Below are positions 15,989 through 25,055 of a stretch of DNA of 42,715 nucleotides, piece by piece (position 1 is the stretch's first letter; every line of letters begins with the position of its first letter). The notes under the pieces were generated by a model. It had not been told where the DNA came from, did no database searches, and was given only the letters and a program-made list of their open reading frames with translations. The translations under genes and the position numbers were made by a program. Location of the stretch: NCBI GenBank assembly GCA_025655455.1, contig JAHXIV010000018.1, forward strand, positions 1 to 42,715, given 5' to 3'. The stretch comes from a gamma proteobacterium symbiont of Taylorina sp. Its GTDB lineage: Bacteria > Pseudomonadota > Gammaproteobacteria > GRL18.

Positions 15989-16961
15989 CTAATTTCGGCA
16001 ACTGTAATATAGTATTCGTGTCACTGCCCTGCATTAACAGTTTTGGATACATTCCTGTCCATTTCTCAATAGATTTATAACGAATCAGTTCATCTGTAAT
16101 TGATTTAGCAATCAGATTATTTGCTTCAGCAATGGCCTCTGCTTCAACCTTTAATTGATAGGCCTTGGCATCAGCGGCAATTTTTTGCTTTTCAGCCTCT
16201 GCTTTCGCCTTGGTGGTGACTTCAATTAAACGGGTATTAGCCTGAATAGTCTGAATTTTTTGTTTTTTCTTGGCCTGATTTTCAACCATAGCCAATTTTT
16301 GTTCTTCCTGTTTGGCAATTTGCACTTCTTCAACTTTTTTCAGCACTATTTTAGGTAATTGAATATTACGCAATGACACTTCATTTAATACAAAGGGAAG
16401 CGTTTCAAATTTCTTATCAATACGCACTCTGAGTTCGCTGCTGATCACCGATCTATCAGAGGCTATTTTCTCAGCAGGATATTTACCAACTACATCACGT
16501 ACCACATCTCGAATATTAGGATTAATCACCTTATCGAAATAATTAACACCGTATTTACCCAGAATATTACTACCTTCATTGGCATCAGGCGTATACATAA
16601 CCGTTAGATCAATACCAATGGGCAGATTTTTATTATCCAGCACAGAAATATAAGGCTTATTAATCACTCCACGCTTATCAGGAATATCCTGACGTCCGAT
16701 ATAATTCGCTGACTGTAACTTAATATCAAGAATACGCACAGTTTGGATCACCGGAATTTTAATATGTAAACCCGGTAAAACAGGATCTTCCTGATATTTG
16801 CCAAAAGTTGATAAAATTCCAACTGTCCCGGTTTCCACCGTATAGGTGGCACTGAAGAACCCCATCATAACAAGCAGACTAAAAAAAACAGCCAGTATAA
16901 TTTTTATTTTTTTAACGGGATTTGCTGTATTCATTTGTACTATATTTCCTTTAAAATTCAT
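15981..16961 (-). CDS. SPFH/prohibitin-family membrane protein, HflC-like
   Basis: 326 residues. One N-terminal membrane helix (IILAVFFSLLVMMGFFSATY) precedes an SPFH domain (about 40-230: VETGTVGILSTFGKYQEDPV, LPGLHIKIPV) and a long Ala/Lys/Glu-rich coiled coil (about 215-290) typical of prohibitin-like scaffolds. These proteins form large membrane rings and often modulate FtsH-type proteases. No hflK partner is next to it, so a stand-alone prohibitin is more likely than true HflC. Start is uncertain: Met10 (16934) has AAAGGA about 12 bases before it, Met1 has a weaker site. Confidence 0.8.
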   Translation of the reverse strand: MNFKGNIVQMNTANPVKKIKIILAVFFSLLVMMGFFSATYTVETGTVGILSTFGKYQEDPVLPGLHIKIPVIQTVRILDIKLQSANYIGRQDIPDKRGVINKPYISVLDNKNLPIGIDLTVMYTPDANEGSNILGKYGVNYFDKVINPNIRDVVRDVVGKYPAEKIASDRSVISSELRVRIDKKFETLPFVLNEVSLRNIQLPKIVLKKVEEVQIAKQEEQKLAMVENQAKKKQKIQTIQANTRLIEVTTKAKAEAEKQKIAADAKAYQLKVEAEAIAEANNLIAKSITDELIRYKSIEKWTGMYPKLLMQGSDTNTILQLPKLDD

Positions 16962-16973
16962 AAAAGCATCTCA

Positions 16974-18137
16974 TCATATTATTTGTTTTTTCAAAGCATT
17001 AATAAAAGCCTGATTTTCTTCTGCTGTACCAATAGTGACTCTTAAACAATTTGCTAAAGAGCCTGAAGTATCGGCAAAACGTTTTATCAGTATACCTTCA
17101 TTTTTTAAGCCTGCAAAAATCATATCTGAAGACATACTCTTATCAAGCATAAACTCCCCCGCTGTCTTATTTGCAGATGAAGATGTTTGCAAAACGACAG
17201 CGGGAGAGTTTATTGGCTGAGGGCTCTCAATCTTAAATAAAATAAAGTTAGCAGCACTGGGATATTGAACAAGACCATGAATTTGATTCAGTTGTTCTTT
17301 AACTTTCTCTCTGTCACGGCAAATCTGCTGTGTCTGCTGTTCCAGAACATCATAACGCTGCAGAGCAAAAACAGCACTTAGCTGAGTAAGAACGTTAATA
17401 TTATAGGGTAAACGTATTTTATCAAATTCATCGATCCATTCGGGCGAACCACTTAACAAGCCCAGACGCAAACCAGCCAGCCCCATTTTAGATACTGTTC
17501 TCATCACCAGCAGATTATTATATTCAGACAATAGCGACATAAAGCTGCTATCTGCAAAAGCGTGGTAAGCCTCATCCACCACCACTAAACCCGGTGCCTT
17601 ATCAATAATCTGACGCACATCCTGAGCAGAAAAAAGATTGCCTGTCGGGTTGTTGGGGTAGGCCAGAAAAATTACAGCCGGCTGATGGATTTCCATTGCC
17701 TGCAACATAGCGGGCATATCCAGCTGAAACTCTTTATCCAGAGGAATGCCCTGATAATTCATATTTGTAAAGCGGGCTATCATCTGATACATGACAAAAG
17801 TTGGTTCAGGTGCCATCACCACACTACCCGGCTGAGACAAAGCCATACAGATAATCTGAATCAGTTCATCTGATCCGTTACCCAGAATACTTTTCATGCC
17901 TTTTGGCACAGCCATCACAGTTTCTATCTGCTGCACTAATTTTTCTGCAGCAGGATCAGGATAACGATTAACCGGTGCATCTGCCAGAAATTCCAGCCAT
18001 TCCTGCTGCATAGACTGAGGCCAGCAATAGGGATTCTCCATCGCATCCAATTTAATCATCTTTCCAGGATTGGGCACATGATAAGCAGATAAACTACGAA
18101 TATCCTCTCTAATCCATTGTTTGACCAAATGACTCAT
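16974..18137 (-). CDS. hisC: Histidinol-phosphate aminotransferase with palindromic insertion
   Basis: 387 residues, about 30 more than usual. Class I/II PLP transaminase that makes histidinol phosphate from imidazole-acetol phosphate and glutamate. Key parts: LDAMENPYCWP, GNGSDELI, YPNNPTGNLF, DEAYHAF, the PLP lysine in RTVSKMGLAGLRLGLL and the C-terminal RVTIGTAEENQAF. The extra length lies between NFILFKIE and IFAGLKNEGILIKRF (about 305-338), a surface loop region, and is coded largely by a DNA palindrome (17151-17211). The insertion is in frame and the conserved flanks are intact, so the enzyme is probably active. It lies apart from hisG-hisD at 23.7-25.7 kb. Confidence 0.92.
   Translation of the reverse strand: MSHLVKQWIREDIRSLSAYHVPNPGKMIKLDAMENPYCWPQSMQQEWLEFLADAPVNRYPDPAAEKLVQQIETVMAVPKGMKSILGNGSDELIQIICMALSQPGSVVMAPEPTFVMYQMIARFTNMNYQGIPLDKEFQLDMPAMLQAMEIHQPAVIFLAYPNNPTGNLFSAQDVRQIIDKAPGLVVVDEAYHAFADSSFMSLLSEYNNLLVMRTVSKMGLAGLRLGLLSGSPEWIDEFDKIRLPYNINVLTQLSAVFALQRYDVLEQQTQQICRDREKVKEQLNQIHGLVQYPSAANFILFKIESPQPINSPAVVLQTSSSANKTAGEFMLDKSMSSDMIFAGLKNEGILIKRFADTSGSLANCLRVTIGTAEENQAFINALKKQII
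17151..17211. repeat. Palindromic element inside hisC
   Basis: Arms AAACTCCCCCGCTGTC (17151-17166) and GACAGCGGGAGAGTTT (17196-17211) pair at 15 of 16 positions, and TTTGCA/TGCAAA inside extend the stem. The element codes, in hisC's frame, for NSPAVVLQTSSSANKTAGEF, residues about 310-329, which ordinary HisC proteins lack. I found no second copy in this window. It resembles the in-frame palindromic elements described in Rickettsia genes. Confidence 0.65.
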
Positions 18138-18240
18138 ATTACGTTTATTACCTTGTTCATAGGCTTTCCAGCAAGAATAACGACTGAAGATTATAGCATA
18201 ATTCCAGCTGGCATACTCCGCTAAGACAACATGAATTTGA

Positions 18241-18285
18241 CCACCATCATTTGTAGTAACATAAAATCTCTATAAATGATGGCGG
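18241..18285. repeat. 16-bp inverted repeat between hisC and the FecR-like gene
   Basis: CCACCATCATTTGTAG (18241-18256) and CTATAAATGATGGCGG (18270-18285) pair with two mismatches that become G-T wobbles, with a 13-base loop. No T tract follows on either strand, so it is not a typical terminator. It may be a regulatory stem-loop or a small mobile palindrome. The rest of the gap is AT-rich with no gene. Confidence 0.5.
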
Positions 18286-18424
18286 ATAAAGTTTAGTATG
18301 GTAATATGTATGGCTTAATTTTTTATTAGAAAAGTTGTGGTCATTATTTTGAAATTTCTTTCACTTTGATAGTCTTAGTTTGAAAATAGAATGTTAGTAA
18401 ATATTTATAAATAAGGAACAGGTT

Positions 18425-19783
18425 ATGTATCAACAATTTTTTATAGCTCTATTGTTAGTTTTTAGTTCATCAATAGCTTTTGCTGTAGTCCCTGATATTT
18501 CAGGCACATGGAATGGCACTGAATTCTCTAATGAAACAGTTTGTGATGACGAAGAAGAAGATACTATAACAGGTTTTTATATTTCTCAAGAAGGAATAAA
18601 TTTTGTTAGAACATCTAGTTCTAGTTATCCAGATGGTGAATTTTCAGAAACCATTTATTCAGGAACAATTGATGAGTCTGGTGTAATCAGTGGTACTTAT
18701 TCATACGATGGTAGTAATTCTTCAGGTGCACTCTATTCTGGAAGTGGATCATTAAATGGGAATTATGATAGTTGTACTGGTGATTTAATTCTCAATTACA
18801 ATACTAGTGAAAATAGTTATACTTTTTCTGATGGTTCTTCATTTCCTGGTGGATGTGCTGGGAAAGGTGGTCAACTTAAACTAACCCGTAGTGACTCATC
18901 AAATGTTTCAAATACCTGTTTAGAAACTAATGTTTCCATAGCATCAGTACAAGAAACAATAGGAACTGCATATTCAGTGACTCCAATCACCTTAATATCT
19001 CCTACAACGTTTGGGACTGTTCCTGACAGCACAGCATTGCTCACCCTGGCAGACTCTGCAACTACGATAAAACGCAATGATGAAAGTGTTGTGGAAGTTA
19101 AAGCTAATTCTGTGGTTGTCTTAAATCCAGCCAATAATACTAACAACACTATCACCCTAATTAAAGGTGAAGTAACCTTTACGGTTGACTGTAGTGATAC
19201 GCAAGATTTTGAAGTTCGTGCAGCCATTGCTAATATTAAAGTTCCCGTATCATGTACTTCTATATTAAGGGCAACTGGGATCACTAAATTTACTGCTAAC
19301 TATTCCCAAAGTGGTACCAATGGAACCTTGACTGTCAGTGTTGCATCAGGAACTGTTGATATTACAGGAAGAGATGGTAGTAAAAATACATTGACTGCCG
19401 GACAAGAAAAAATTATACAAAATACAGTACCACGCACGACTTGGGTGTTACCTATCGATAATGATAAAATCTATGGTGGTGAAACTAACATCTTTATATG
19501 GACAGAATACCCTAATGCTGATGGTTATTTATTAGAAGTTAATTTACCATCACCAGATTTCTCAGAGTCTAATGCTAGCAGCGTACAATTCGCAAATCAA
19601 ACGGCAACCCTCAAGTCTACTAATTATACTATATATGATGGATTAGTTATTTTTACTCTCCCATTACCCAAAGGAGCTGATGGTATTGTGGTAGAAATAC
19701 GCTTGTTTGCTTTAGATGCTAATGGAAATATTATAGGTGAGAGTGTTTCTAGTGATAGTAGTACTGTGGCTGTTCAGGATTAA
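18425..19783 (+). CDS. Exported FecR-domain protein
   Basis: 452 residues with a Sec signal peptide (about 1-20, SIAFA-V). Residues 24-155 form a beta-rich part (ISGTWNGT, SGTIDESGVISGTYSYDG) rich in Ser, Gly and Tyr. Residues about 170-335 fit a FecR-type domain (GTVPDSTALLTLADSATTIK, VEVKANSVVVL, LIKGEVTFTV, DGSKNTLTAGQEKI), and 340-452 resemble the beta-sandwich that often follows it (WVLPIDNDKIYGG, ADGYLLEV). There is no transmembrane anti-sigma segment and no sigma factor gene beside it, so a structural or sensory periplasmic or surface role is more likely than classic FecR signalling. AAGGA precedes the ATG. The gene stands alone. Confidence 0.7.
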   Translation: MYQQFFIALLLVFSSSIAFAVVPDISGTWNGTEFSNETVCDDEEEDTITGFYISQEGINFVRTSSSSYPDGEFSETIYSGTIDESGVISGTYSYDGSNSSGALYSGSGSLNGNYDSCTGDLILNYNTSENSYTFSDGSSFPGGCAGKGGQLKLTRSDSSNVSNTCLETNVSIASVQETIGTAYSVTPITLISPTTFGTVPDSTALLTLADSATTIKRNDESVVEVKANSVVVLNPANNTNNTITLIKGEVTFTVDCSDTQDFEVRAAIANIKVPVSCTSILRATGITKFTANYSQSGTNGTLTVSVASGTVDITGRDGSKNTLTAGQEKIIQNTVPRTTWVLPIDNDKIYGGETNIFIWTEYPNADGYLLEVNLPSPDFSESNASSVQFANQTATLKSTNYTIYDGLVIFTLPLPKGADGIVVEIRLFALDANGNIIGESVSSDSSTVAVQD

Positions 19784-20065
19784 AATGTACAGGCAAGGTT
19801 AATATCCGGGTAATATAAGCATCACCTTAATGGCTAACTACAGCCCGACATAATATTATAGAAAAACCAAATCTGGTTCAATTCTCCAAATTTTTGGAGT
19901 GTCTGCTTTCACTAAAATATTTATTTCAACATTTCACAAAAAACACAAAAATTAAATATTTAAATTAGCGCTAGAATGACTGAAATTGCTGATCAGCACT
20001 CATTAGGTGACCTTATTAACCACTATCTGAAATGTCCGTTTGTTTATAATTATCTGGTATCCAGG

Positions 20066-21037
20066 TCAAGGATAATTATTATAATCTCCCAATAAATTAT
20101 TCCACTGAGCAAATTCTACAGAGGATAATTGTTCCAACCATAAAACAGACTGTTTTTCTTTTGCTCTATTGCCCGATTGCCTATAAATTTTTTGTAATAT
20201 GACTAAAATTGCCTGACTATTTCTTCTGTCTTTTAGTTCAATACGTATAAATAGTGCTCGCCTGAGTTTATTTGCTGCTGCATGATAGTATTGATTTTCA
20301 TACTGTTGTTGAGCCCATTCTTCAAGAGTTGCAGCAATGCCCATCCGATGAGCCGCTTGTCGATAAAGATTCAAGGCCATATTATAATTTTGATTTTGCT
20401 CTTCAACATTATCATTTAATGCTGCTTTAAATCTTAGTAATCTTGCATTCTGATTGAGCCTGGGGGATTCTGATAATTGTAATAAGTCACTATAACTCTG
20501 CATCCATACAAACGCATCAGAAGCCTGTTCCTCAATAGCAATACGAAGCCGGTTTTGCACAGCAGCAATATTTATTTCACTCTGTTTTGAGTACGCAGTA
20601 TCCAGTAAAGGCTGTAGAATTTCTTTAGCAGCATGATACTCCATCTTCTCAATTTTAATAGAGGAGTCAACAATAGCCAGATAGTTAATCAAATGCTCTC
20701 TCTGTAACAGCAATGATGAATGGAGAATACTTTTTGCCTTGTCAACAAAAGCTTCGGCACGAAGAATATCACCTGTTACCAGTGAGGTTTTAGCCAGATT
20801 GATACAACTCAATACAATGCCTTGCGGATTATCAATACTGCGGTATAAATGCAGTGCCCTGGTGAAAAAGATACCGGCTTGTAGATAATCAGATTGACTA
20901 TAATCTGCAACCCCCCTGACCAGCAAATTTTCAGCATCCCGGATCCTTTCCGGCTGCTGAGACTCTTCTGTGTCTGATGTCATGGCACAGGACAACAGAC
21001 TCATCATCAGAAATAAGACAATAGTGTTTCTAATCAT
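20066..21037 (-). CDS. TPR-repeat lipoprotein of the second MCE operon
   Basis: 323 residues. Lipobox LLSC with Cys17 suggests a lipid-anchored periplasmic protein. The rest is all-helical with TPR-like repeats (about 37-110: ADYSQSDYLQAGIFFTRALH, INLAKTSLVTGDILRAEAFV; again near 215-300: MALNLYRQAAHRMGIAATLE, AANKLRRALFIRIEL). It overlaps the MCE gene by eight bases. Other MCE systems carry a PqiC-type lipoprotein at this place; this one is a TPR protein, so it may be a distinct envelope adaptor. Exact role unknown. Confidence 0.7.
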   Translation of the reverse strand: MIRNTIVLFLMMSLLSCAMTSDTEESQQPERIRDAENLLVRGVADYSQSDYLQAGIFFTRALHLYRSIDNPQGIVLSCINLAKTSLVTGDILRAEAFVDKAKSILHSSLLLQREHLINYLAIVDSSIKIEKMEYHAAKEILQPLLDTAYSKQSEINIAAVQNRLRIAIEEQASDAFVWMQSYSDLLQLSESPRLNQNARLLRFKAALNDNVEEQNQNYNMALNLYRQAAHRMGIAATLEEWAQQQYENQYYHAAANKLRRALFIRIELKDRRNSQAILVILQKIYRQSGNRAKEKQSVLWLEQLSSVEFAQWNNLLGDYNNYP

Positions 21038-22172
21038 TGAGCGGCTCAGCTGAAATCAATATTTTTTTATTGCCCTTTTTTTCAATAGCTGATGAAATAG
21101 GCCATATTTTTTGTGTCGCCTTAATTGTCTTGTCAGCTTCATTAATAAGCGGTTCAATCTTATTGAGTAAGCCCGGCATATTTTCCATCTCTTTATTTAA
21201 AAGACTCAGCAATCGATCCAGCTGTTCTGTTGCATGGCTCAAATGACTGATTGTCTGTACAAAATTCTGTTCTATTTTCCTGTCATAAATTGAACGTCCT
21301 ACAAGTCCTTTACCCTTTTTTATCTGCCCGATAACAACTTTAATATCATTTGTTGTCATATGTAAATTAGCCATAGCAGCACTGATTAAATCAGGATTAA
21401 CAGCAGCTATCAGCAAATTAATATTATTAGTTGTCTGGCGCAGTTTTTCCAGATCAATTGCTGAAACAATTTTATCAATACTATTGATCCTCACTGGAAT
21501 GCCATCACCGGCATTATTGATTATAAAGTGCAGATTTTCCAATAAGGATTTTATCTGTGCCGGATCAACGGCTGCAACCAGAGAATCAATATTATTGAGA
21601 GTTTTTTCAAGCTTTTGCTGTTCAATTCCTGAGAGTAGCGTATTGACTCGATTAATTGTTGCAAATAATGCTTCCACAGACGGAACAAATTTAGCCAGTA
21701 AGTTTTTTATACTGGCCGTTTCAGTAATAACAATAGTATGACCATCTTCCAATATTGCCTGCTTTGGCGATCCAACACTAATTTCAATGATTGACTGATT
21801 AATCATGCCCAGATCAAATGCATTTAAACGGGCAATTGAATCGGTACGAATCAAGCGTTTGTAGCGTTTCGGTATTTCCATAACCACTATGATGTGATTA
21901 TCATGCGTAATTTTAACCGCTTGAATCCGACCTGCGGAGAGTCCGCCTATAATAATTTCAGTATTTTCATCAATCTGCTGTATTGTTTCAAGTTGACCAT
22001 AAAGAAGATAGTGTTCTTCAAAATTAATCAGTGATTTTCCTGAGGAAAATAATAGCCAGACTAATAGAATAATAGCCAAAAGTACAAAGCTGCCAACCAA
22101 TCGTTCCTGCGTTGAATACTTGATCCTATGGATATAGTGGGTACGAACCTGTAATCTTTTTTCTCTCATCAA
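21030..22172 (-). CDS. MCE-domain (MlaD-like) protein with long helical C terminus
   Basis: 380 residues: a cytoplasmic basic start, one membrane helix (LVGSFVLLAIILLVWLLF, about 24-42), a single MCE domain (about 45-140: EEHYLLYGQLETIQQID, IGGLSAGRIQAVKITHDNH, AFDLGMINQSIIEISVG), then about 230 residues of helix with internal repeats (IDSLVAAVDPAQIKSLLENL, INLLIAAVNPDLISAAMANL). MCE proteins form hexameric rings or tubes that carry lipids between membranes; the repeated helices may form a needle-like extension. It overlaps the ATPase-like gene upstream by four bases and the TPR lipoprotein downstream by eight. Confidence 0.82.
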   Translation of the reverse strand: MMREKRLQVRTHYIHRIKYSTQERLVGSFVLLAIILLVWLLFSSGKSLINFEEHYLLYGQLETIQQIDENTEIIIGGLSAGRIQAVKITHDNHIIVVMEIPKRYKRLIRTDSIARLNAFDLGMINQSIIEISVGSPKQAILEDGHTIVITETASIKNLLAKFVPSVEALFATINRVNTLLSGIEQQKLEKTLNNIDSLVAAVDPAQIKSLLENLHFIINNAGDGIPVRINSIDKIVSAIDLEKLRQTTNNINLLIAAVNPDLISAAMANLHMTTNDIKVVIGQIKKGKGLVGRSIYDRKIEQNFVQTISHLSHATEQLDRLLSLLNKEMENMPGLLNKIEPLINEADKTIKATQKIWPISSAIEKKGNKKILISAEPLND

Positions 22173-22915
22173 TGATTCGCTTTTCTAATAAATTCTGCAA
22201 CGATGGTATTATTACAATTGAGAAAATCATCACTACCAGCAAAGGAAAATAATTTTTCCTGCGTAATAAGCAGGATTCTATCAGCATATTGACTGATAAA
22301 ATCAAAATCCTGTGTTGATACGATAATACTCATATTGTCCTGTTTCGCCTTATGCAGCAAAAACTGTTTAAACTGCTTTTCAGAAACGGCATCCAGCATA
22401 GCAAAGGGCTTTTCCAGAAAAAGAGCCTCAGGATTCAGCATTAATGCTCTGGCAATACTTAACAGAAAACGCTCATCCTTATGCATATCTGCCGGCAGCC
22501 GATCTAATCCACTCTTGACACCCAGTCTTGAAATCAAATCCAACGCCTTAACTCTAATTTGTTCTCTATCTGCAAGTCGGTGATAGTGAGCTGGCAGCAT
22601 GACATTAGCTATCCCACTCAGCATGGACATCAGACTCAATTCTTCTGTCACATAGGCCAGTTTTTTTCGTAATAATCCGCGTTCATTACTATCAAACTGT
22701 AGTGCGTTACTACCAAAAAAATTAATCGTCCCGCTGAGTGGATAATAGATACCGCTGAGAGTTTTCATCCAGTCATTTTTGCCCATATTATCTGCCCCGG
22801 TAAGAACAGTAATAGCGCCTTGTTCAATATTAAAGTCCAGTGCTTCACCGCAATACTTAAAGGGTGATGTATTGGCCATCAGCTGACTGCATTGAATAAT
22901 TGGATTTAAACTCAT
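22169..22915 (-). CDS. MlaF-like ABC protein, catalytically degenerate
   Basis: 248 residues, full ABC length and overall MlaF pattern, but the key residues are changed. Walker A reads GADNMGKN (40-47), with Asn for the Ser/Thr. The Q-loop position has Glu (VTEE). The signature reads LPADM where LSGGx is expected (140-144). Walker B reads LFLEKPF, so the Asp is Glu168 and the catalytic Glu is Lys169. The switch His is replaced in VSTQD. Only the Walker lysine (46) remains. The canonical mlaF at 29.1-29.9 kb keeps all of these. The open frame and overlapping junctions argue against simple decay; it is probably a structural pseudo-ATPase that stabilises or regulates the permease. Confidence 0.82.
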   Translation of the reverse strand: MSLNPIIQCSQLMANTSPFKYCGEALDFNIEQGAITVLTGADNMGKNDWMKTLSGIYYPLSGTINFFGSNALQFDSNERGLLRKKLAYVTEELSLMSMLSGIANVMLPAHYHRLADREQIRVKALDLISRLGVKSGLDRLPADMHKDERFLLSIARALMLNPEALFLEKPFAMLDAVSEKQFKQFLLHKAKQDNMSIIVSTQDFDFISQYADRILLITQEKLFSFAGSDDFLNCNNTIVAEFIRKANH

Positions 22916-23721
22916 GTCAGCAACGCAATCCCCATGAGTCCGTCAAGCACAAAGATCATAACCAGACTATTGACGATAGCCTGCTGTGTCTGCTGCGGCA
23001 CTTCAGTCGGTGACTTGGCTACATTGAGACCATGATAGCAGGCAGCAGCTCCTATAATAAATCCAAACAACAAATTCTTAATAATAAATGCCGCCAGCAT
23101 ATCAGTATTCACAGCAGTGAGCAGTAGTGTCAATAATTGAATATGTCCGGCGGAGAGCACAATACTGCTGAGTAGAATACCGCCCAGCATTGTAATACTG
23201 GTGAAATAGACTGTTAATACCAGTTGGGAAATTGCACAACTCAGCAGACGAGGGGTAATCAGATAGTCATTGATATTAATGGCCAGAAATTCCAGGCCTT
23301 CAATTTCTCCATGCAATTTCATATTGCCAATATCGACAACGATAGCGGAACCGGTTCTGCTGACAAGAATTAAAGCCGCAATAAGAGAGCCTATTTCCAG
23401 GCCAATCACATTAACAAGGATATCAACCAGATCATCAGCCCCCCCCACTGAATCAACCAGTGCAATCAAACGAAAGGTAAACAGAAAACCGGCTATCAAG
23501 GCGAGAAAAGTAATCGCAGGCAGTGCGTCAATACCGGTGAAGATTATTTGTGAAACAATATTACGATAGCTTTCTCTTCTGAATAAGGAATTATTCTTTT
23601 TCCAGTCGCGCAGGGCAAGCAAACTGAAAACACTCAAATCAACGATATAGAGTAATGGTTTAAGAACCAGGCGACCCGTCCAGCCTGATATTGCAGAAAA
23701 AACTCTGAAAATATTAGTCAT
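22912..23721 (-). CDS. MlaE-like permease of the second MCE operon
   Basis: 269 residues, MlaE/YrbE family. Five or so hydrophobic segments; the family's central motif is recognisable as SRTGSAIVVDIGNMKLHGEI followed by EGLEFLAIN. An amphipathic N-terminal helix precedes the first core segment, as in MlaE. It would form a dimer with two ATPase subunits and an MCE hexamer in the inner membrane. It starts 32 bases after hisD ends, so the set may be read from the mla-murA-his operon. Sequence divergence from the canonical MlaE at 28.2-29.0 kb is large. Confidence 0.82.
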   Translation of the reverse strand: MTNIFRVFSAISGWTGRLVLKPLLYIVDLSVFSLLALRDWKKNNSLFRRESYRNIVSQIIFTGIDALPAITFLALIAGFLFTFRLIALVDSVGGADDLVDILVNVIGLEIGSLIAALILVSRTGSAIVVDIGNMKLHGEIEGLEFLAININDYLITPRLLSCAISQLVLTVYFTSITMLGGILLSSIVLSAGHIQLLTLLLTAVNTDMLAAFIIKNLLFGFIIGAAACYHGLNVAKSPTEVPQQTQQAIVNSLVMIFVLDGLMGIALLT

Positions 23722-23753
23722 AAATTCAGGCTGGAGTTGTAAATTATTCAGGT

Positions 23754-25055
23754 TTAAGATTTTATGCGGTATTCAGCACTGCGCGCATGGGCAGTCAAAC
23801 CTTCACCACGCGCCATAACTGAAGCTGTCTTACCCAGTTCAGAAGCACCTTCTGCAGAACACATAATCAAACTGGAACGCTTTTGAAAATCATAAACACC
23901 CAGAGCCGAGCTAAACCTTGCAGTTCTGGATGTTGGCAATACATGATTAGGTCCCGCACAATAATCACCCAGAGCTTCTGCAGTATAACGTCCCATAAAA
24001 ATAGCACCCGCGTGACGAATCATCGGTAATAGTGCCTGTGGATCGTCCACTGATAACTCCAGATGTTCCGGGGCAATATAGTTGCAAACCTCAATGGCTT
24101 CTTCTATATCTTTTACATGAATCAATGCAGCACGTTCATTAAGAGAAACGCGAATAATTTTTTCACGTTCCATCTCAGATAATAAACGCTCAATGGAAGC
24201 ATTGACCTTATCCAGAAATTCCGCATCAGGTGAAATTAAAATCGACTGTGCATCTTCATCATGTTCGGCCTGAGAAAATAAATCCATAGCAATCCAGTCC
24301 GGATCAGTTTTTCCATCACAAATCACCAGAATTTCAGAAGGACCTGCAATCATATCAATACCAACGGTGCCAAAAACCATACCCTTGGCCGTCGCAACAT
24401 AAATATTACCCGGGCCGACAATTTTATCAACCTGAGGTACTGTTTCTGTGCCATAGGCAAGTGCTGCAACTGCCTGTGCACCACCAATAACAAACACCTG
24501 ATCAACTCCGGTAATGGCGGCAGCGGCAAAAACCAGCTCATTGATCTGTCCATCCGGTGTCGGCACCACCATAATGAGTTCTTTGACACCTGCAACTTTA
24601 GCAGGAATCGCATTCATAAGAACGGAAGAAGGGTAAGCCGCCTGACCACCTGGCACATAAAGTCCGACTCTATCCAGCGCAGTCACCTGTTGGCCTAGCA
24701 AGGTGCCGTCTTCTTCCGTATAAGACCAGGACTGCATTTTTTGTTTATCATGATAATTTCTTACTCTTTGAGCAGAAACTTCCAAAGCCTCACGCTGTTC
24801 ATCAGATAAGCCTTCAAGGGCTTGCTGTAGTCTTTCCTTAGGGATAGATAAAGCAGACATATCACTGACATCCATACGATCAAGCGTATTGGTATACTTG
24901 ACCACTGCGGCATCACCTTCTCTACGCACATCTGTCAATATTTTTTTGACTGTTGACTGCACCGAATCATCTGAAACATTATCCCAGGCAAGCAGTTCTT
25001 TTAATAATGGCCAGAATTCATTATCACTGCTGGAAAGACGATTAATATCAAGCAT
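23754..25055 (-). CDS. hisD: Histidinol dehydrogenase
   Basis: 433 residues, normal length. It oxidises histidinol to histidine in two NAD-dependent steps with a bound Zn. Clear motifs: [98 protein letters not shown]. Start overlaps the hisG stop by one base. hisC lies elsewhere in the window. Confidence 0.96.
   Translation of the reverse strand: MLDINRLSSSDNEFWPLLKELLAWDNVSDDSVQSTVKKILTDVRREGDAAVVKYTNTLDRMDVSDMSALSIPKERLQQALEGLSDEQREALEVSAQRVRNYHDKQKMQSWSYTEEDGTLLGQQVTALDRVGLYVPGGQAAYPSSVLMNAIPAKVAGVKELIMVVPTPDGQINELVFAAAAITGVDQVFVIGGAQAVAALAYGTETVPQVDKIVGPGNIYVATAKGMVFGTVGIDMIAGPSEILVICDGKTDPDWIAMDLFSQAEHDEDAQSILISPDAEFLDKVNASIERLLSEMEREKIIRVSLNERAALIHVKDIEEAIEVCNYIAPEHLELSVDDPQALLPMIRHAGAIFMGRYTAEALGDYCAGPNHVLPTSRTARFSSALGVYDFQKRSSLIMCSAEGASELGKTASVMARGEGLTAHARSAEYRIKS

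Noticed and set aside
19884..19899. CTCCAAATTTTTGGAG hairpin after the FecR-like gene as a terminator
   Set aside because: The arms are AT-leaning, the loop is too short for the full stem, and no T tract follows.
19987..19998. Palindrome TGCTGATCAGCA between convergent genes
   Set aside because: Isolated 12-bp palindrome without partner sites or repeat copies; expected by chance in a window of this size.
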